Shown: positions 24,306 through 33,097, counted from the stretch's first letter. The stretch is DNA of 39,962 bases from an uncultured Candidatus Melainabacteria bacterium (GCA_947361615.1 CANAJP010000012.1:1-39962); one strand, 5' to 3'. A program made the numbers and translations. The notes: generated by a model not told the origin, from the sequence alone.

Positions 24306-24992
24306 TTGGAATTTTTGTTTTTGCTGTCCTTTTATCTCTTTAAGTTCACGAATAGCTTTGCCGCAGATGTCCACTGAGGCGTTTGTCGTCAAGATTTTAC
24401 GGAAGCATCTGGATGCATAGGTGGTTTTACCCAGCTTTTTGTAGCACTGACCTAGTTTTTCGTAAGCATGCACGTGGGTCGGATTTCTTTTAACCATCTG
24501 GTTTAAAAGAGGAATAGCGTCACTGTAATGTGACAGTTTTATGAATAATTCAGCTTTTTTTTCGTATGCAGGCAAAAAGTCAGGGGTTGTTTCTATTAAA
24601 CGTTCGTATATCATAAGTGCCATATCAGGTTCTTCACAGTATTCATGCGCGATACCAAGGTTTAGAACTGCGTAAGGGTTTGTAGGATTTGATTGGATGG
24701 CTTTAATGAAACTGTTAACTGCAATACAGGTTTTGTTGATTTTTAAACCGCAAAGCCCCATCTGATAAAAAGCGCTAAAGGCCATCTGATTTACCATTAT
24801 AGCTTTTTCAAAATATGAAATAGCTTTGTTAATTTTGTTCGTTTTTTTATAACAAAAGCCCAGAAGAGTGTAAATTCTGTCATTATTTCTTTCTGTTACA
24901 AGTCTGTTTAATAATTGTTTAATAACCTTTTTATAAATCGCATTTAGTGCAGTTTGATTCTCTTTCTGCTCTATTAATAAATCTTTTTTCAC
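24297..24992 (-). CDS. TPR-repeat protein, cytoplasmic
   Basis: 231 residues made of about five tetratricopeptide repeats from residue 40 on (RIYTLLGFCYKKTNKINKAI, AFYQMGLCGLKINKTCIAV, AVLNLGIAHEYCEEPDMAL, HAYEKLGQCYKKLGKTTYA). No signal peptide or membrane segment. The start is GTG 24992, five bases after AAGAGG; the ATG at 25067 in the same frame lacks a site and would overlap the opposite promoter region. It is probably a protein-protein scaffold. Its position end-to-end with the PilB-like gene is suggestive only. Confidence 0.8.
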   Translation of the reverse strand: MKKDLLIEQKENQTALNAIYKKVIKQLLNRLVTERNNDRIYTLLGFCYKKTNKINKAISYFEKAIMVNQMAFSAFYQMGLCGLKINKTCIAVNSFIKAIQSNPTNPYAVLNLGIAHEYCEEPDMALMIYERLIETTPDFLPAYEKKAELFIKLSHYSDAIPLLNQMVKRNPTHVHAYEKLGQCYKKLGKTTYASRCFRKILTTNASVDICGKAIRELKEIKGQQKQKFQLC

Positions 24993-25094
24993 ATTAACCT
25001 CTTTATATTGTAATTCTATGTGATTTTTGGCATGCAGGTAACAATCATTTGATGTATAAAATATCAATCGATGGATTTATAAAATTATCTGTGG

Positions 25095-25107
25095 TATAAC
25101 ATTGTTA
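25095..25107 (+). promoter_or_regulatory. -10 element with leaderless geometry for secreted paralogue A
   Basis: TATAAC (25095-25100), six bases, ATG 25107; no Shine-Dalgarno sequence. The -35 (TGGATT at 25072-25077, 17-base spacing) is weak. Confidence 0.5.
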
Positions 25108-25925
25108 TGAGAAGAGCTGTTTTATTATTGGGATTAATGTTATCAGGTTTGGCTGCTTATGGCGCGGAGCTTTCGCTTCCTAACGGTTCTACGAACATGC
25201 AGGGGCTTGAAATACCTAAAGTTAACGTGAACACAAAAGAATCTCTTTTGACGTCCGATGAAGAATATATGAAAGAAATCATCGGGCTTCAGCGTGAGAA
25301 AGATTTAGAAGATATTGAAAACCTGTGGGAGGGAACTGTTAACAACAATCAGGTTATTTCGTTTGCCTTGAAAAAACTTGCAACACCTGAAAGTCAGCGT
25401 AGAATTCACTCCTCTTTGATGTCTAAGACCCTTTCTGCTATGGTCGCAGGAGCCTCATTCGCCCCGATGTTTTTAGGGCAGAATTATATGCTTCAATCAG
25501 GTTCTTTTGCGGCTGGTCGTCTTGCGCAGAATTTAATTAATAAGAAAAATGTACCTCAGGAAATCCCGCTTACGGATACCGAAATGATTGAACTGGCAGG
25601 ATTAATTGAAAACTTGCAGGATACGATTATCAGCACTTATTACAATTATAAAAATTCTCTTACCCAGTTGAAAGAAACCAGAACAAAGCTTCTTTTGTAC
25701 AGTAAAAATTATTCAAACGCTCTGGAACGTGAGGATTTGTTGGAAATTACGATTTCTTCGTCACTGTATGAGAGTTTGCAGATTGATGAGTTCTACCATC
25801 TTGAGAACGCTAAGAAATACCATCTTGCGCTTCAAAGGCTTGCCGGTAAGAAAATTGTTGAGAATTTGAATCTTATTCAATTTAATAACAGTGTTTTATT
25901 AGACAAATCTGGAGGTAAAAAATGA
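25107..25925 (+). CDS. Secreted helical protein A (paralogue pair), unknown function
   Basis: 272 residues. A clear signal peptide (MRRAVLLLGLMLSGLAAYGA) precedes a helical, charged region with LWEGTVNNNQVISFALKKL. A small-residue hydrophobic stretch follows (MVAGASFAPMFLGQNYMLQSGSFAAG, cited in parts, about 110-135), then a long C-terminal helical part (DTIISTYYNYKNSL, then LEREDLLEI). The next gene shows the same order of elements, so the two are paralogues. The paired long helices recall TolC-like or coiled-coil envelope proteins, but I cannot assign a family. It overlaps the next start by ATGA. Confidence 0.75.
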   Translation: MRRAVLLLGLMLSGLAAYGAELSLPNGSTNMQGLEIPKVNVNTKESLLTSDEEYMKEIIGLQREKDLEDIENLWEGTVNNNQVISFALKKLATPESQRRIHSSLMSKTLSAMVAGASFAPMFLGQNYMLQSGSFAAGRLAQNLINKKNVPQEIPLTDTEMIELAGLIENLQDTIISTYYNYKNSLTQLKETRTKLLLYSKNYSNALEREDLLEITISSSLYESLQIDEFYHLENAKKYHLALQRLAGKKIVENLNLIQFNNSVLLDKSGGKK

Positions 25926-26842
25926 AGAAAATCTTGTTTATATTGGCGCTGATTTTATCTTCTTCCCAGCTTTTTGCCGCTGATTTGTCAGAACTTAATT
26001 CTCCTAAACCGCTTTTATACCGTATGGGATTAACAGATGATTCGGAGATTAAGTATTCACCGGTGGATAATAAAATCCATGCAAATGTTTCAGTTACCGA
26101 AAAGAAAATTGATTATTCGCTAGATAAAATTACGGCCGGTAATCTTGATACCTGTGATTTGAGTAAAATAACATACGCTGATTTGAGTATTAAAAGGCTT
26201 TCAAAGGAGATTGAAAAAGATCTTGCTGCAGATGAACGTGAAATGATGGCCGATTTGTCTTTGTTATGGCAAGGTGCAGCAACACAAAGTGACACTATTA
26301 ACTTCGCACTTTATAAACTTTCAAATCCCGAAGAGGATAAACCTGATAGTAAATCAATAAAGAGCGTTCTTGGAAACATTGCCAGTATGTCGACGCTTGC
26401 GGGTGCTACAATGGGCAGCCCTATGCTTGCAGCAGGTTCGCTTCTTGGCGGGAATTTAATGAGTATATTTGCACAGGATACAAAAGCTCTTAACTATAAA
26501 TACACAAAAGTTAACGACGCAGATATGATTATCCTTGTGCGTAAAGTCGAGGAATTACAGCAAAAAACTGTCGATTTGTATTATGACTATATGACGTCTC
26601 GAAAAAAAATGAATATGCTGCAAAAAATGGCTGTTGAGCGTAAAAAGAATTATGATTTGTCACAAAATGCGACAAGAGAAATTCTTCTTATTTCTGATGC
26701 ATACTATCGTAACGCTGTTGATTCTCTAGCCAAGGCAACATCTGAATTCTATACAATCCGCGCTACACTAGAGCAGTTTGTTGGTCATGATATTTTTGTT
26801 CAATTTGAGGAAGAAATAAATTCTCGTGAGAAAGATAAATAA
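25922..26842 (+). CDS. Secreted helical protein B (paralogue pair), unknown function
   Basis: 306 residues. Signal peptide ends at FAA (about residue 20). It has the same layout as its neighbour: LLWQGAATQSDTINFALYKL aligns with LWEGTVNNNQVISFALKKL, then a Gly/Ala/Met-rich stretch (LAGATMGSPMLAAGSLLGGNLM in outline, about 157-180), then VDLYYDYMTSRKKMN aligning with ISTYYNYKNSLTQLK, and a helical tail. The extra length lies in the N-terminal linker. GGAGG precedes ATG 25922. Translational overlap suggests a stoichiometric pair in the envelope. Confidence 0.75.
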   Translation: MKKILFILALILSSSQLFAADLSELNSPKPLLYRMGLTDDSEIKYSPVDNKIHANVSVTEKKIDYSLDKITAGNLDTCDLSKITYADLSIKRLSKEIEKDLAADEREMMADLSLLWQGAATQSDTINFALYKLSNPEEDKPDSKSIKSVLGNIASMSTLAGATMGSPMLAAGSLLGGNLMSIFAQDTKALNYKYTKVNDADMIILVRKVEELQQKTVDLYYDYMTSRKKMNMLQKMAVERKKNYDLSQNATREILLISDAYYRNAVDSLAKATSEFYTIRATLEQFVGHDIFVQFEEEINSREKDK

Positions 26843-26848
26843 TGTCAC

Positions 26849-27580
26849 TTATATGTGACGATTTGTTGTGTCAAATAGCATATTTGCAAGCTTTTCGCAA
26901 CCGTCAAATCCGTGAGAACGAATGATTTCTGATGCTATCTCTCTTTCATAATCGACGAAGTGGTGTTCGATAGTAAATTCACCGTTTTCGATTTCTAAAA
27001 TAGCATAGCACGGCATAGCATCAGGAGTCATGGAACGGCCAACACTGCCGACGTTGACAACTGTTTTTCTGCTGTTTAGCTGATAACCGCAAGGGATGTG
27101 TGTGTGACCGCAAAGAATTAAATCTGCGTCACTATTATGTGTCATTTCTTCCACAGTGTCCGGCATTAAGTCAGGATAAATGTTTTCATTATTTCTGCGT
27201 GGAGAGCCGTGAACAAGATGAATTTTTACACCATCAATTTCGACGATTTTTTCTGGAGGTAGTGACGCTAGAAAATTTATATATTTTTCAGGGAGAATAC
27301 TCATATCATACTTTAGGGCTTCCGCCATTACTGGAAAAGAAGCTTTGGCATCCTCGTAAGTTTTTTCACTGTAAGTCGCAATCATATTATCAGTGTTGCC
27401 CTGAATCATCTCCCACGGTTGTGTTAAGATGAATTGCAATGTTTCAATAGGCTGCGGGCCTGCCATTGCGTAGTCGCCGAGTGCAAAAACTTTTTTCACT
27501 CCGTGTTTTTCAAAGTCGTTTATAACTGCCGTGAGGGCATGTAAATTTGCGTGAATATCAGATATAACAGCGATTTTCAT
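26849..27580 (-). CDS. Metallophosphoesterase of the YfcE/MJ0936 type
   Basis: 243 residues, calcineurin-like fold. Metal-binding motifs are in order: SDIHANLHAL, LGDYAMAGP, GNTDN, LVHGSPR and CGHTHIP, then NVGSVGRSM. Family members are cytoplasmic phosphodiesterases of varied substrates. ATG 27580 follows AAAAGGAGAAAG with a long spacer of about 10 bases. Its leader overlaps the ispG promoter on the other strand. The stop lies seven bases from that of the secreted paralogue B. Confidence 0.9.
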   Translation of the reverse strand: MKIAVISDIHANLHALTAVINDFEKHGVKKVFALGDYAMAGPQPIETLQFILTQPWEMIQGNTDNMIATYSEKTYEDAKASFPVMAEALKYDMSILPEKYINFLASLPPEKIVEIDGVKIHLVHGSPRRNNENIYPDLMPDTVEEMTHNSDADLILCGHTHIPCGYQLNSRKTVVNVGSVGRSMTPDAMPCYAILEIENGEFTIEHHFVDYEREIASEIIRSHGFDGCEKLANMLFDTTNRHI

Positions 27581-27585
27581 GATTG

Positions 27586-27620
27586 TTGTCTTTCTCCTTT
27601 TACATGTTACGATATTATTA
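27586..27620 (+). promoter_or_regulatory. Promoter with leaderless geometry for ispG
   Basis: TTGTCT (27586-27591), 16 bases, TACGAT (27608-27613) with a TGn extension, six bases, ATG 27620. No Shine-Dalgarno sequence precedes ispG. Confidence 0.5.
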
Positions 27621-28678
27621 TGATTATAAGAAGAAAGTCAATAGGATTTAAAATAGGTGATATTGCAGTCGGTGCCGGCGCGCCTGTTTCTGTGCAATCG
27701 ATGTGCAATACTGATACACGTGATGTCAACGCAACATTAAGCCAGATTGCGGAATTAACCGAAGCGGGTTGTGAGATTATCAGGCTTGCAGTGCTTGATA
27801 TGGACGCTGCTGAGGCTTTGCGGCCGATTGTTGAGCGCTCGAAAATCCCTGTCATTGCGGATATACATTTTGATTATAAACTGGCAATTCAGGCGATAAA
27901 TTCGGGTGTCAGTGCTTTGCGTTTAAACCCCGGGAATATTGGCAAGCGTGAAAATGTTGAAAAAGTTGTTAAGCTTGCAAAACAACAACAGATCCCTATA
28001 AGAATTGGAGTTAATGCAGGGTCTTTAGAGCGCAACCTTATTGAAAATAAGGAGCTGTCGCTTGCAGAAAAGCTTGTAGAAAGTGCGATGGGGCATATAA
28101 AAATTCTTGAAGATTTAGATTTTGGACTTATAAAAGTTTCTTTAAAGTCTTCAGATGTTTTGACTACAATTGATGCTTACAGGCTTGTTGCTGAAAAAAT
28201 ACCTTATCCGCTTCACTTAGGAGTGACGGAAGCAGGAACTTTGAAAGCAGGACTTATTAAGTCTTCTGTTGGCATTGGAACGCTTCTTGCAGAAGGCATA
28301 GGCGATACAATCAGAGTTTCTCTGACAGAAAAACCAATTGAAGAGGTTTATGCCGGTTTTGAAATTCTGAAATCTCTCGGATTGAGGCAAAAAGGCGTTA
28401 ATTTTGTTTCCTGTCCGACTTGCGGCAGAACCCAAATTGATTTGATTTCGTTAGCAAAACAGGTTGAGGAAAGATTTAAAAATTTTGACAGACCGATAAC
28501 AATTGCGGTTATGGGCTGTGCGGTTAATGGCCCTGGAGAAGCACGGGGCGCAGATTTTGGTATTGCCGGTGGAGTTGGAGAGGGACTTGTTTTCAAAAAA
28601 GGTGAAATTATAGCGAAGGTTCCGGAAGACCAGCTTCTAGATAAACTTGAAGAGGTTATTAAAATCTCCTCTGTTTAG
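27620..28678 (+). CDS. ispG: 4-hydroxy-3-methylbut-2-enyl diphosphate synthase (IspG/GcpE)
   Basis: Penultimate step of the MEP isoprenoid pathway, a [4Fe-4S] reductase that forms HMBPP from MEcPP. 352 residues. The TIM-barrel signature includes VSVQSMCNTDTRD, EIIRLAV, PVIADIHFDYKLA and LRLNPGNIG. The iron-sulphur Cys residues are in CPTCGR and GCAVNGPGEA. The start is ATG 27620, as MIIRRKSIGFKIGD begins like the family; the longer frame from 27551 runs through the opposite gene's leader. Divergent from the phosphoesterase. Confidence 0.96.
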   Translation: MIIRRKSIGFKIGDIAVGAGAPVSVQSMCNTDTRDVNATLSQIAELTEAGCEIIRLAVLDMDAAEALRPIVERSKIPVIADIHFDYKLAIQAINSGVSALRLNPGNIGKRENVEKVVKLAKQQQIPIRIGVNAGSLERNLIENKELSLAEKLVESAMGHIKILEDLDFGLIKVSLKSSDVLTTIDAYRLVAEKIPYPLHLGVTEAGTLKAGLIKSSVGIGTLLAEGIGDTIRVSLTEKPIEEVYAGFEILKSLGLRQKGVNFVSCPTCGRTQIDLISLAKQVEERFKNFDRPITIAVMGCAVNGPGEARGADFGIAGGVGEGLVFKKGEIIAKVPEDQLLDKLEEVIKISSV

Positions 28679-28714
28679 TTCATGACAGTTTTATATTAAG
28701 TTTTTATAATAAAC

Positions 28715-28743
28715 TTGTACAATTCAAAGCTTGAGAATATAAT
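28715..28743 (+). promoter_or_regulatory. Promoter of the small secreted/TPR/GHL10 operon
   Basis: TTGTAC (28715-28720), 17 bases, TATAAT (28738-28743). Confidence 0.7.
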
Positions 28744-28769
28744 TTAAATAAGATGTAGGAGCATTTAAC

Positions 28770-29081
28770 ATGAAAAACAAAATTTTATTTACAGTATTGG
28801 CTTTATCAGTTGCAGTTCCGTCATTTGCTTATATTTCGCGCAGTGACACATATTCAAGTGATTTCTTGAAGATGAACGGATATTCTGATACTTCTATACA
28901 GATGGTAAACTATGAGCGTAATAAAGCGGCAGGGATTCCAAATGATATGCCGAAAAAAATTATTAAAAATAAATTTTTAAGAGTTTTATACAACGCATAT
29001 AATTACACTGATCCGGCTGCAGAAGGTAATACGTTCCTTAGACACAATATTGAGATTGAACCTAGTGTAAATGACCTTTAA
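28770..29081 (+). CDS. Small secreted protein, unknown function
   Basis: 103 residues with a signal peptide cleaved after FAY or SFA (about residue 20). The mature part is basic in the middle (NDMPKKIIKNKFLRVLY) and has several Tyr and Asn residues. No family recognised. TAGGAG precedes ATG 28770. First gene of a likely operon with a TPR protein and a glycoside hydrolase-like protein, so perhaps an envelope function. Confidence 0.65.
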   Translation: MKNKILFTVLALSVAVPSFAYISRSDTYSSDFLKMNGYSDTSIQMVNYERNKAAGIPNDMPKKIIKNKFLRVLYNAYNYTDPAAEGNTFLRHNIEIEPSVNDL

Positions 29082-29082
29082 T

Positions 29083-29715
29083 ATGCGCTTTTCAAAAATA
29101 TTATTATTGATTATATTTTTATTTTCAGCATCACCGGCTTTCTGTGCAAAGTCCGGTGGTGTTGAGTATCATGATTATCTTTTTGATTATTCAAATTTTG
29201 ATATTGAACCTATTGAACTTGAAGCTGACTCTTTCCTTTCAAAAGCTTTAGCCGAAAACGATAAGAGTGTTAAAGATGATTTGCTCCATCGGGCAATGAA
29301 AAATTATTATATTTTGTTGAAAATTAGTCCTGATAACGTAAGCTTTCTTAACAAAAGAGCGTTAATCTACGACATTCAGGATAGGAATTTGCTCGCTAGA
29401 TCTTATTTTTCTCGTTCTTTAAATATCGAAAAAGATAATCCTGAAACAAATTTTCTTGTAGGTGATTATTTTTACAAAAGACGTGATTATAAAAGAGCAT
29501 TAAGATATTTTTCCGCAGCGTACGAAAACGGTTATATTGACTATGATATAAACTTTAAGCTTGCGGTAGTATATGAAAAACTTGGCGATTTGTGTAACGC
29601 TAAGCGTTTTTATCAAGAGGCATATACAATGGATGAATCACAAAGCTTTCTTCTTGATAAAATAGAAAGTATTCCAGAGGAAAACGAGGAGTATCACGGT
29701 ACGATTAGGAGTTAG
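29083..29715 (+). CDS. Exported TPR-repeat protein
   Basis: 210 residues. Signal peptide MRFSKILLLIIFLFSASPAFC, cleaved near residue 22, followed by three to four TPR-like helix pairs (FLNKRALIYDIQDRNLLARSYFSRSL, in outline; NFLVGDYFYKRRDYKRALRYF; FKLAVVYEKLGDLCNAKRFY). ATG 29083 starts one base after the previous stop; ATG 29071 in the same frame is an alternative. Both lack a Shine-Dalgarno sequence, so reinitiation is likely. Its last codons hold the AGGAG site of the next gene. Confidence 0.75.
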   Translation: MRFSKILLLIIFLFSASPAFCAKSGGVEYHDYLFDYSNFDIEPIELEADSFLSKALAENDKSVKDDLLHRAMKNYYILLKISPDNVSFLNKRALIYDIQDRNLLARSYFSRSLNIEKDNPETNFLVGDYFYKRRDYKRALRYFSAAYENGYIDYDINFKLAVVYEKLGDLCNAKRFYQEAYTMDESQSFLLDKIESIPEENEEYHGTIRS

Positions 29716-29716
29716 G

Positions 29717-31585
29717 ATGAAACGTGTATTTATAATTTTTATATGTTTGATTTTAGGGATAGGTCAACAAATTTTTGCAGAGGAAAATACGCCAGAAACC
29801 GCTGACGGTAAAGTTATAGAAGGATATTTACCTTACGTTGCAAAAAAAGATGAGGTGATTTATTCCAGTTCTCACTATAAGATTAATAAGTTTGACCCTA
29901 CAGTGAAAACGAACGTTGAGGGGGTTAACGCTCCCGGGGCGCGTGGTCCGAATCAACTTGTAATTTATACTCCTAATTGCGGTGAAACGACAGGTACTAA
30001 CGAATACGGCTATGAAGCTATTGTTGTTGGTAATACTGTTGTGGATTTATCAGGTGCAAATTCACCAATTCCGTCTGATGGTTTTGTTATAAGCGGTCAC
30101 GGAAAAGCTAAAACCTGGATTACTAATGCAGTTAAAATTGGGACAAAAGTCTATTTAGATCTGGAAAATATGACTATTTATACTTATGTTACAAGTGAAA
30201 GCTATATTTTTCTGGCAAACAAAAAACTCGAGGAAACTGAACAGATGATTCAGTATTATTCACAGAATAATCCGTCTTTTAACCCGCGTTTTTCTAATAT
30301 GTATCTGGAAGATGCCAGAAAATTTATTAAAAAGGCAAAGAAAAATCCTCAGGCCGTGAAAAAGAATGTAACGCTTTCGATTGAGGCTTCTAACGATGCA
30401 TTGAAAAATATTATTCCATATAAATCAAAAGAGATGAAAGGCGTTTGGATTCGCCCTGTGGAGCGCAGTGCATATGAAATTCGAAATACCGTTAAAAAAT
30501 TAAAAAAACTTGGTGTTAATACTATTTTTCTTGAAACTTTTTATCATGGAAAAACAATTTATCCTAGTAAGTTAATGTCAACTTACGGTTTTATTCCGCA
30601 AAATGAAATATTTGTTGGTTTTGATCCGCTTGAAATTTGGCGTGATGAGTGCAAAAAGGAGAAGATTAAACTTCATATTTGGTTTGAAACATTCTACGTA
30701 GGTAACGATAATCCAAATATTAACCCGCAAAGTATTTTGTTTCTAAACCCATCGTGGAGTAATAAGAATAAAAAAGAATATGCTTCAATAAATCCGGTTA
30801 AAGTTTCGACGGAGCATAACGGTTATTTCCTAGACCCTGCTAACCCTGAGGTTCGCAAATTTTTGTTGGATTTGATAGAAGAAATTATAGTAACTTACTG
30901 TCCTGATGGTATAAATTTGGACTATATTCGTTATCCTCAGGCCGTTTCGGAAATGAATGCATGGGGCTATACCGAACATGCCAGAAATCTTTTTAAAGAA
31001 CAGTATGGCGTTGATCCGGTTGATTTAGGGCCGAGTGAGTACGCTGTTGCCTGGGGAAATTTCCGCCGAAATCACGTTACAGCTATGGTTAAGTCTGTTA
31101 ATGCGCTTTGTCGGAAGCATAAAGTATATCTTTCAGCGGTAATTTTCCCTGACAGATTGGCTGCATTCACATCAAAACTTCAAGACTGGAAAGAATGGTC
31201 ACAAAATGGTTATATTGATGGTGCTACACCTTTATTTCTGACGTGCGATGCAAGAACAGCCAGCAAAGCAATTCAGAAGGTCGCAAGCGTGCTTCAGCCG
31301 CGTACAGATCTTTATGCCGGCCTGTTTGTGACATTCATTGGCGGTAGTCCCGACGATTTAATCAGGCAGATTCACGAATCCAGAAAGCTTAACGTTGGCG
31401 GCGTAATCCTTTTTGACTATGCGCACATAACTAATCGTTACACCGATGCGCTTGCAATGTTTTTTAGACCGAAAGACGCCTCGCTTTTAGCTCAAATGAC
31501 AACACCTGAGCCAAATAAAGAGGAAAAAGTAAAAAAAGAAAAAGAAAAGAAAAGGAAACTTAATTGGATATTTAGTTTTGATTGA
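29717..31585 (+). CDS. Exported GHL10/DUF187-type glycoside hydrolase (DigH-like)
   Basis: 622 residues with a signal peptide. Residues about 240-590 form a GHL10 (DUF187) TIM barrel: MKGVWIRPVERS, LGVNTIFLETFYHG, LHIWFETFYVG, YFLDPANPEVRKFLLDLI, PDGINLDYIRYPQ, and GGVILFDYAHI. E. coli DigH of this family cuts denuded peptidoglycan glycan chains. An N-terminal module (about 50-165) with SDGFVISGHGKAKTWI resembles the region seen in phosphodiester glycosidase (NAGPA) domains; that match is tentative. The C-terminus ends in a Lys-rich tail (EEKVKKEKEKKRKL). AGGAG lies five bases before ATG 29717. It ends at a strong terminator. Confidence 0.85.
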   Translation: MKRVFIIFICLILGIGQQIFAEENTPETADGKVIEGYLPYVAKKDEVIYSSSHYKINKFDPTVKTNVEGVNAPGARGPNQLVIYTPNCGETTGTNEYGYEAIVVGNTVVDLSGANSPIPSDGFVISGHGKAKTWITNAVKIGTKVYLDLENMTIYTYVTSESYIFLANKKLEETEQMIQYYSQNNPSFNPRFSNMYLEDARKFIKKAKKNPQAVKKNVTLSIEASNDALKNIIPYKSKEMKGVWIRPVERSAYEIRNTVKKLKKLGVNTIFLETFYHGKTIYPSKLMSTYGFIPQNEIFVGFDPLEIWRDECKKEKIKLHIWFETFYVGNDNPNINPQSILFLNPSWSNKNKKEYASINPVKVSTEHNGYFLDPANPEVRKFLLDLIEEIIVTYCPDGINLDYIRYPQAVSEMNAWGYTEHARNLFKEQYGVDPVDLGPSEYAVAWGNFRRNHVTAMVKSVNALCRKHKVYLSAVIFPDRLAAFTSKLQDWKEWSQNGYIDGATPLFLTCDARTASKAIQKVASVLQPRTDLYAGLFVTFIGGSPDDLIRQIHESRKLNVGGVILFDYAHITNRYTDALAMFFRPKDASLLAQMTTPEPNKEEKVKKEKEKKRKLNWIFSFD

Positions 31586-31595
31586 TTATAGGAAA

Positions 31596-31626
31596 GGCGC
31601 GCTTCTCTGAAGCGCGCCCGACTTTT
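31596..31626. terminator. Intrinsic terminator, probably bidirectional
   Basis: GGCGCGCTTC (31596-31605), loop TCT, GAAGCGCGCC (31609-31618), then TTTT. On the minus strand it is followed by only a short T-run, so it serves the plus-strand operon best. Confidence 0.8.
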
Positions 31627-32227
31627 AAACCCCAGTATTTGAACTTGCAAGTTTTAGGAAATTTAAAATATTAGAGTTTACACTCTGGTTGACTGATGAT
31701 AATTGGTTCAGATAATTGTATCTGTTGTTCATTTCAGCCTCATAGAGTTCAGATTGTTTAGCCAGAATATTTTCGGTTAATGTTGCCAGTGCATTGGTTC
31801 GATTTTTTTCGATTTCGTTAAGGTTATCCATAAAGACAGAGTTATCAAGGTTGCCAAAACGTGACGCGATGTCATTTCTCAGATTTCTAAACATTGGTGT
31901 GTAGGTTTCGTTTAGTTTGTTTATGCCCTGACTTGTGTACGCTTTAACCTGATTATCAATGCTTTTTTGAACCTCAGGAGAAAATACGTTAATGTTTTCA
32001 AGACCTTTAAGTAGGTTTTTATTAGTGTAGTCTTGAAGCGCTTTTTCATCGTCTGACATATTGTAATTCGTTGAAATTTTGCCTTTGCGGACATTGGCAC
32101 TGGCAACTTCTTGACCATTGATAGAGTAACCTGTATTGTAAGTTTTAGGCTTTGAACCGCCTAAAAGTGAACCCAATAAAGAACCGCCTGCAGATGCAAG
32201 GCTTGTTGCTGTTGATGCTTTTCCCAT
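31625..32227 (-). CDS. Phage-like helical protein (possible DNA-ejection/tail protein homologue)
   Basis: 200 residues. It begins with a small-residue, glycine-rich segment (TATSLASAGGSLLGSLLGG) that looks like a membrane-active helix, then a linker, then two long helices (IASRFGNLDNSVFMDNLNEI, ELYEAEMNNRYNYLNQL). This layout recalls pilot/ejection proteins and tail-associated proteins of gut podovirus-like phages and microviruses. That is a resemblance by memory, not a search. No other phage gene is in the window, so it may be a relic or a domesticated copy. ATG 32227 has GAGGA upstream. Between convergent and divergent neighbours, it is a single-gene unit. Confidence 0.6.
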   Translation of the reverse strand: MGKASTATSLASAGGSLLGSLLGGSKPKTYNTGYSINGQEVASANVRKGKISTNYNMSDDEKALQDYTNKNLLKGLENINVFSPEVQKSIDNQVKAYTSQGINKLNETYTPMFRNLRNDIASRFGNLDNSVFMDNLNEIEKNRTNALATLTENILAKQSELYEAEMNNRYNYLNQLSSVNQSVNSNILNFLKLASSNTGV

Positions 32228-32350
32228 AATAAATTAATCCTCATTGTTTAACAACAAGGACAAAATAACAAAACAAGTATGATTAGTATAACATATATCG
32301 CGATTTTTGTCCAGTATTAATTTTTTTAATTCATATATTGTAAACTCTAC

Positions 32351-32379
32351 TTTACAGAATAGACTTCTTTGTATAGAAT
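32351..32379 (+). promoter_or_regulatory. Promoter for the gene at 32402
   Basis: TTTACA (32351-32356), 17 bases, TAGAAT (32374-32379). The rest of the 32228-32401 gap is AT-rich and holds nothing else I can support. Confidence 0.6.
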
Positions 32380-32401
32380 GTTAGTATTGAGGGCATAGTC
32401 T

Positions 32402-33043
32402 ATGAACAATTATGAAAATTTTGATAATATGGAAACGAATTCCAGAAAATCCGCGTTAATTCAAGAACGTGTGAATTTGGTGTCCTCACATATGTATAAA
32501 CAATTTTTAGATTATAGTCACGCTACAGTGAATACTAATAAGATTTTTGCAAGTATGAGCGATAATCTTGTTGCCATTGTTGAAACGTTGAAAGAGGGTT
32601 TTTCTTCCAGAGGCGTTACTACTCAAAATATTTATGTTGACACAGATCCGCAAAAATCTGTTATTATTGTTAATATTTTGTGGCATAAAATGAGTTTCAC
32701 AACCCGCTGTAATTTCCAGCCGCAAGCTTTATACCGCGAAGTTGGCCCGCATATTTTCTCCGGTCGTATTATGGCTATTAAGGGAAATTATAACGATATA
32801 ATGAAAGGCGTTACTGATCACGACGAAGAAATGGCAAGGCTTTTAGATAACGAAATTGCGTCATTGTTTATACCTGCTGAAATTAATCAGAATGCAATAA
32901 TGAAAATTAGACATTTATCCAGCAGAGATTTTCTCTTGAATATGGTCGACGCTCCGCGTGAATTCGCACTTAAAGTTGTTGAAACAATCTGTGGTGGCGG
33001 TTTATATCACGAAGAGGGCGCTCGGAAAAGTTTTAACTTATAA
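32402..33043 (+). CDS. Conserved-looking protein, unknown function
   Basis: 213 residues, not recognised. It is soluble, with no signal peptide. The middle part has alternating strands (NIYVDTDPQKSVIIVNILWHK, MSFTTRCNFQP), the last third is helical (DEEMARLLDNEIASLF, DAPREFALKVVETICGGGLY). GAGGG lies a few bases before ATG 32402. It is followed at short distance by another small orphan gene with its own promoter. Confidence 0.6.
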   Translation: MNNYENFDNMETNSRKSALIQERVNLVSSHMYKQFLDYSHATVNTNKIFASMSDNLVAIVETLKEGFSSRGVTTQNIYVDTDPQKSVIIVNILWHKMSFTTRCNFQPQALYREVGPHIFSGRIMAIKGNYNDIMKGVTDHDEEMARLLDNEIASLFIPAEINQNAIMKIRHLSSRDFLLNMVDAPREFALKVVETICGGGLYHEEGARKSFNL

Positions 33044-33045
33044 TT

Positions 33046-33073
33046 TTGACTTTTGACCGTTTATTACTAAAAT
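33046..33073 (+). promoter_or_regulatory. Promoter for the gene at 33098
   Basis: TTGACT (33046-33051), 16 bases, TAAAAT (33068-33073). Confidence 0.55.
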
Positions 33074-33097
33074 ATTATTAGAAGGTTGTTTTATATT

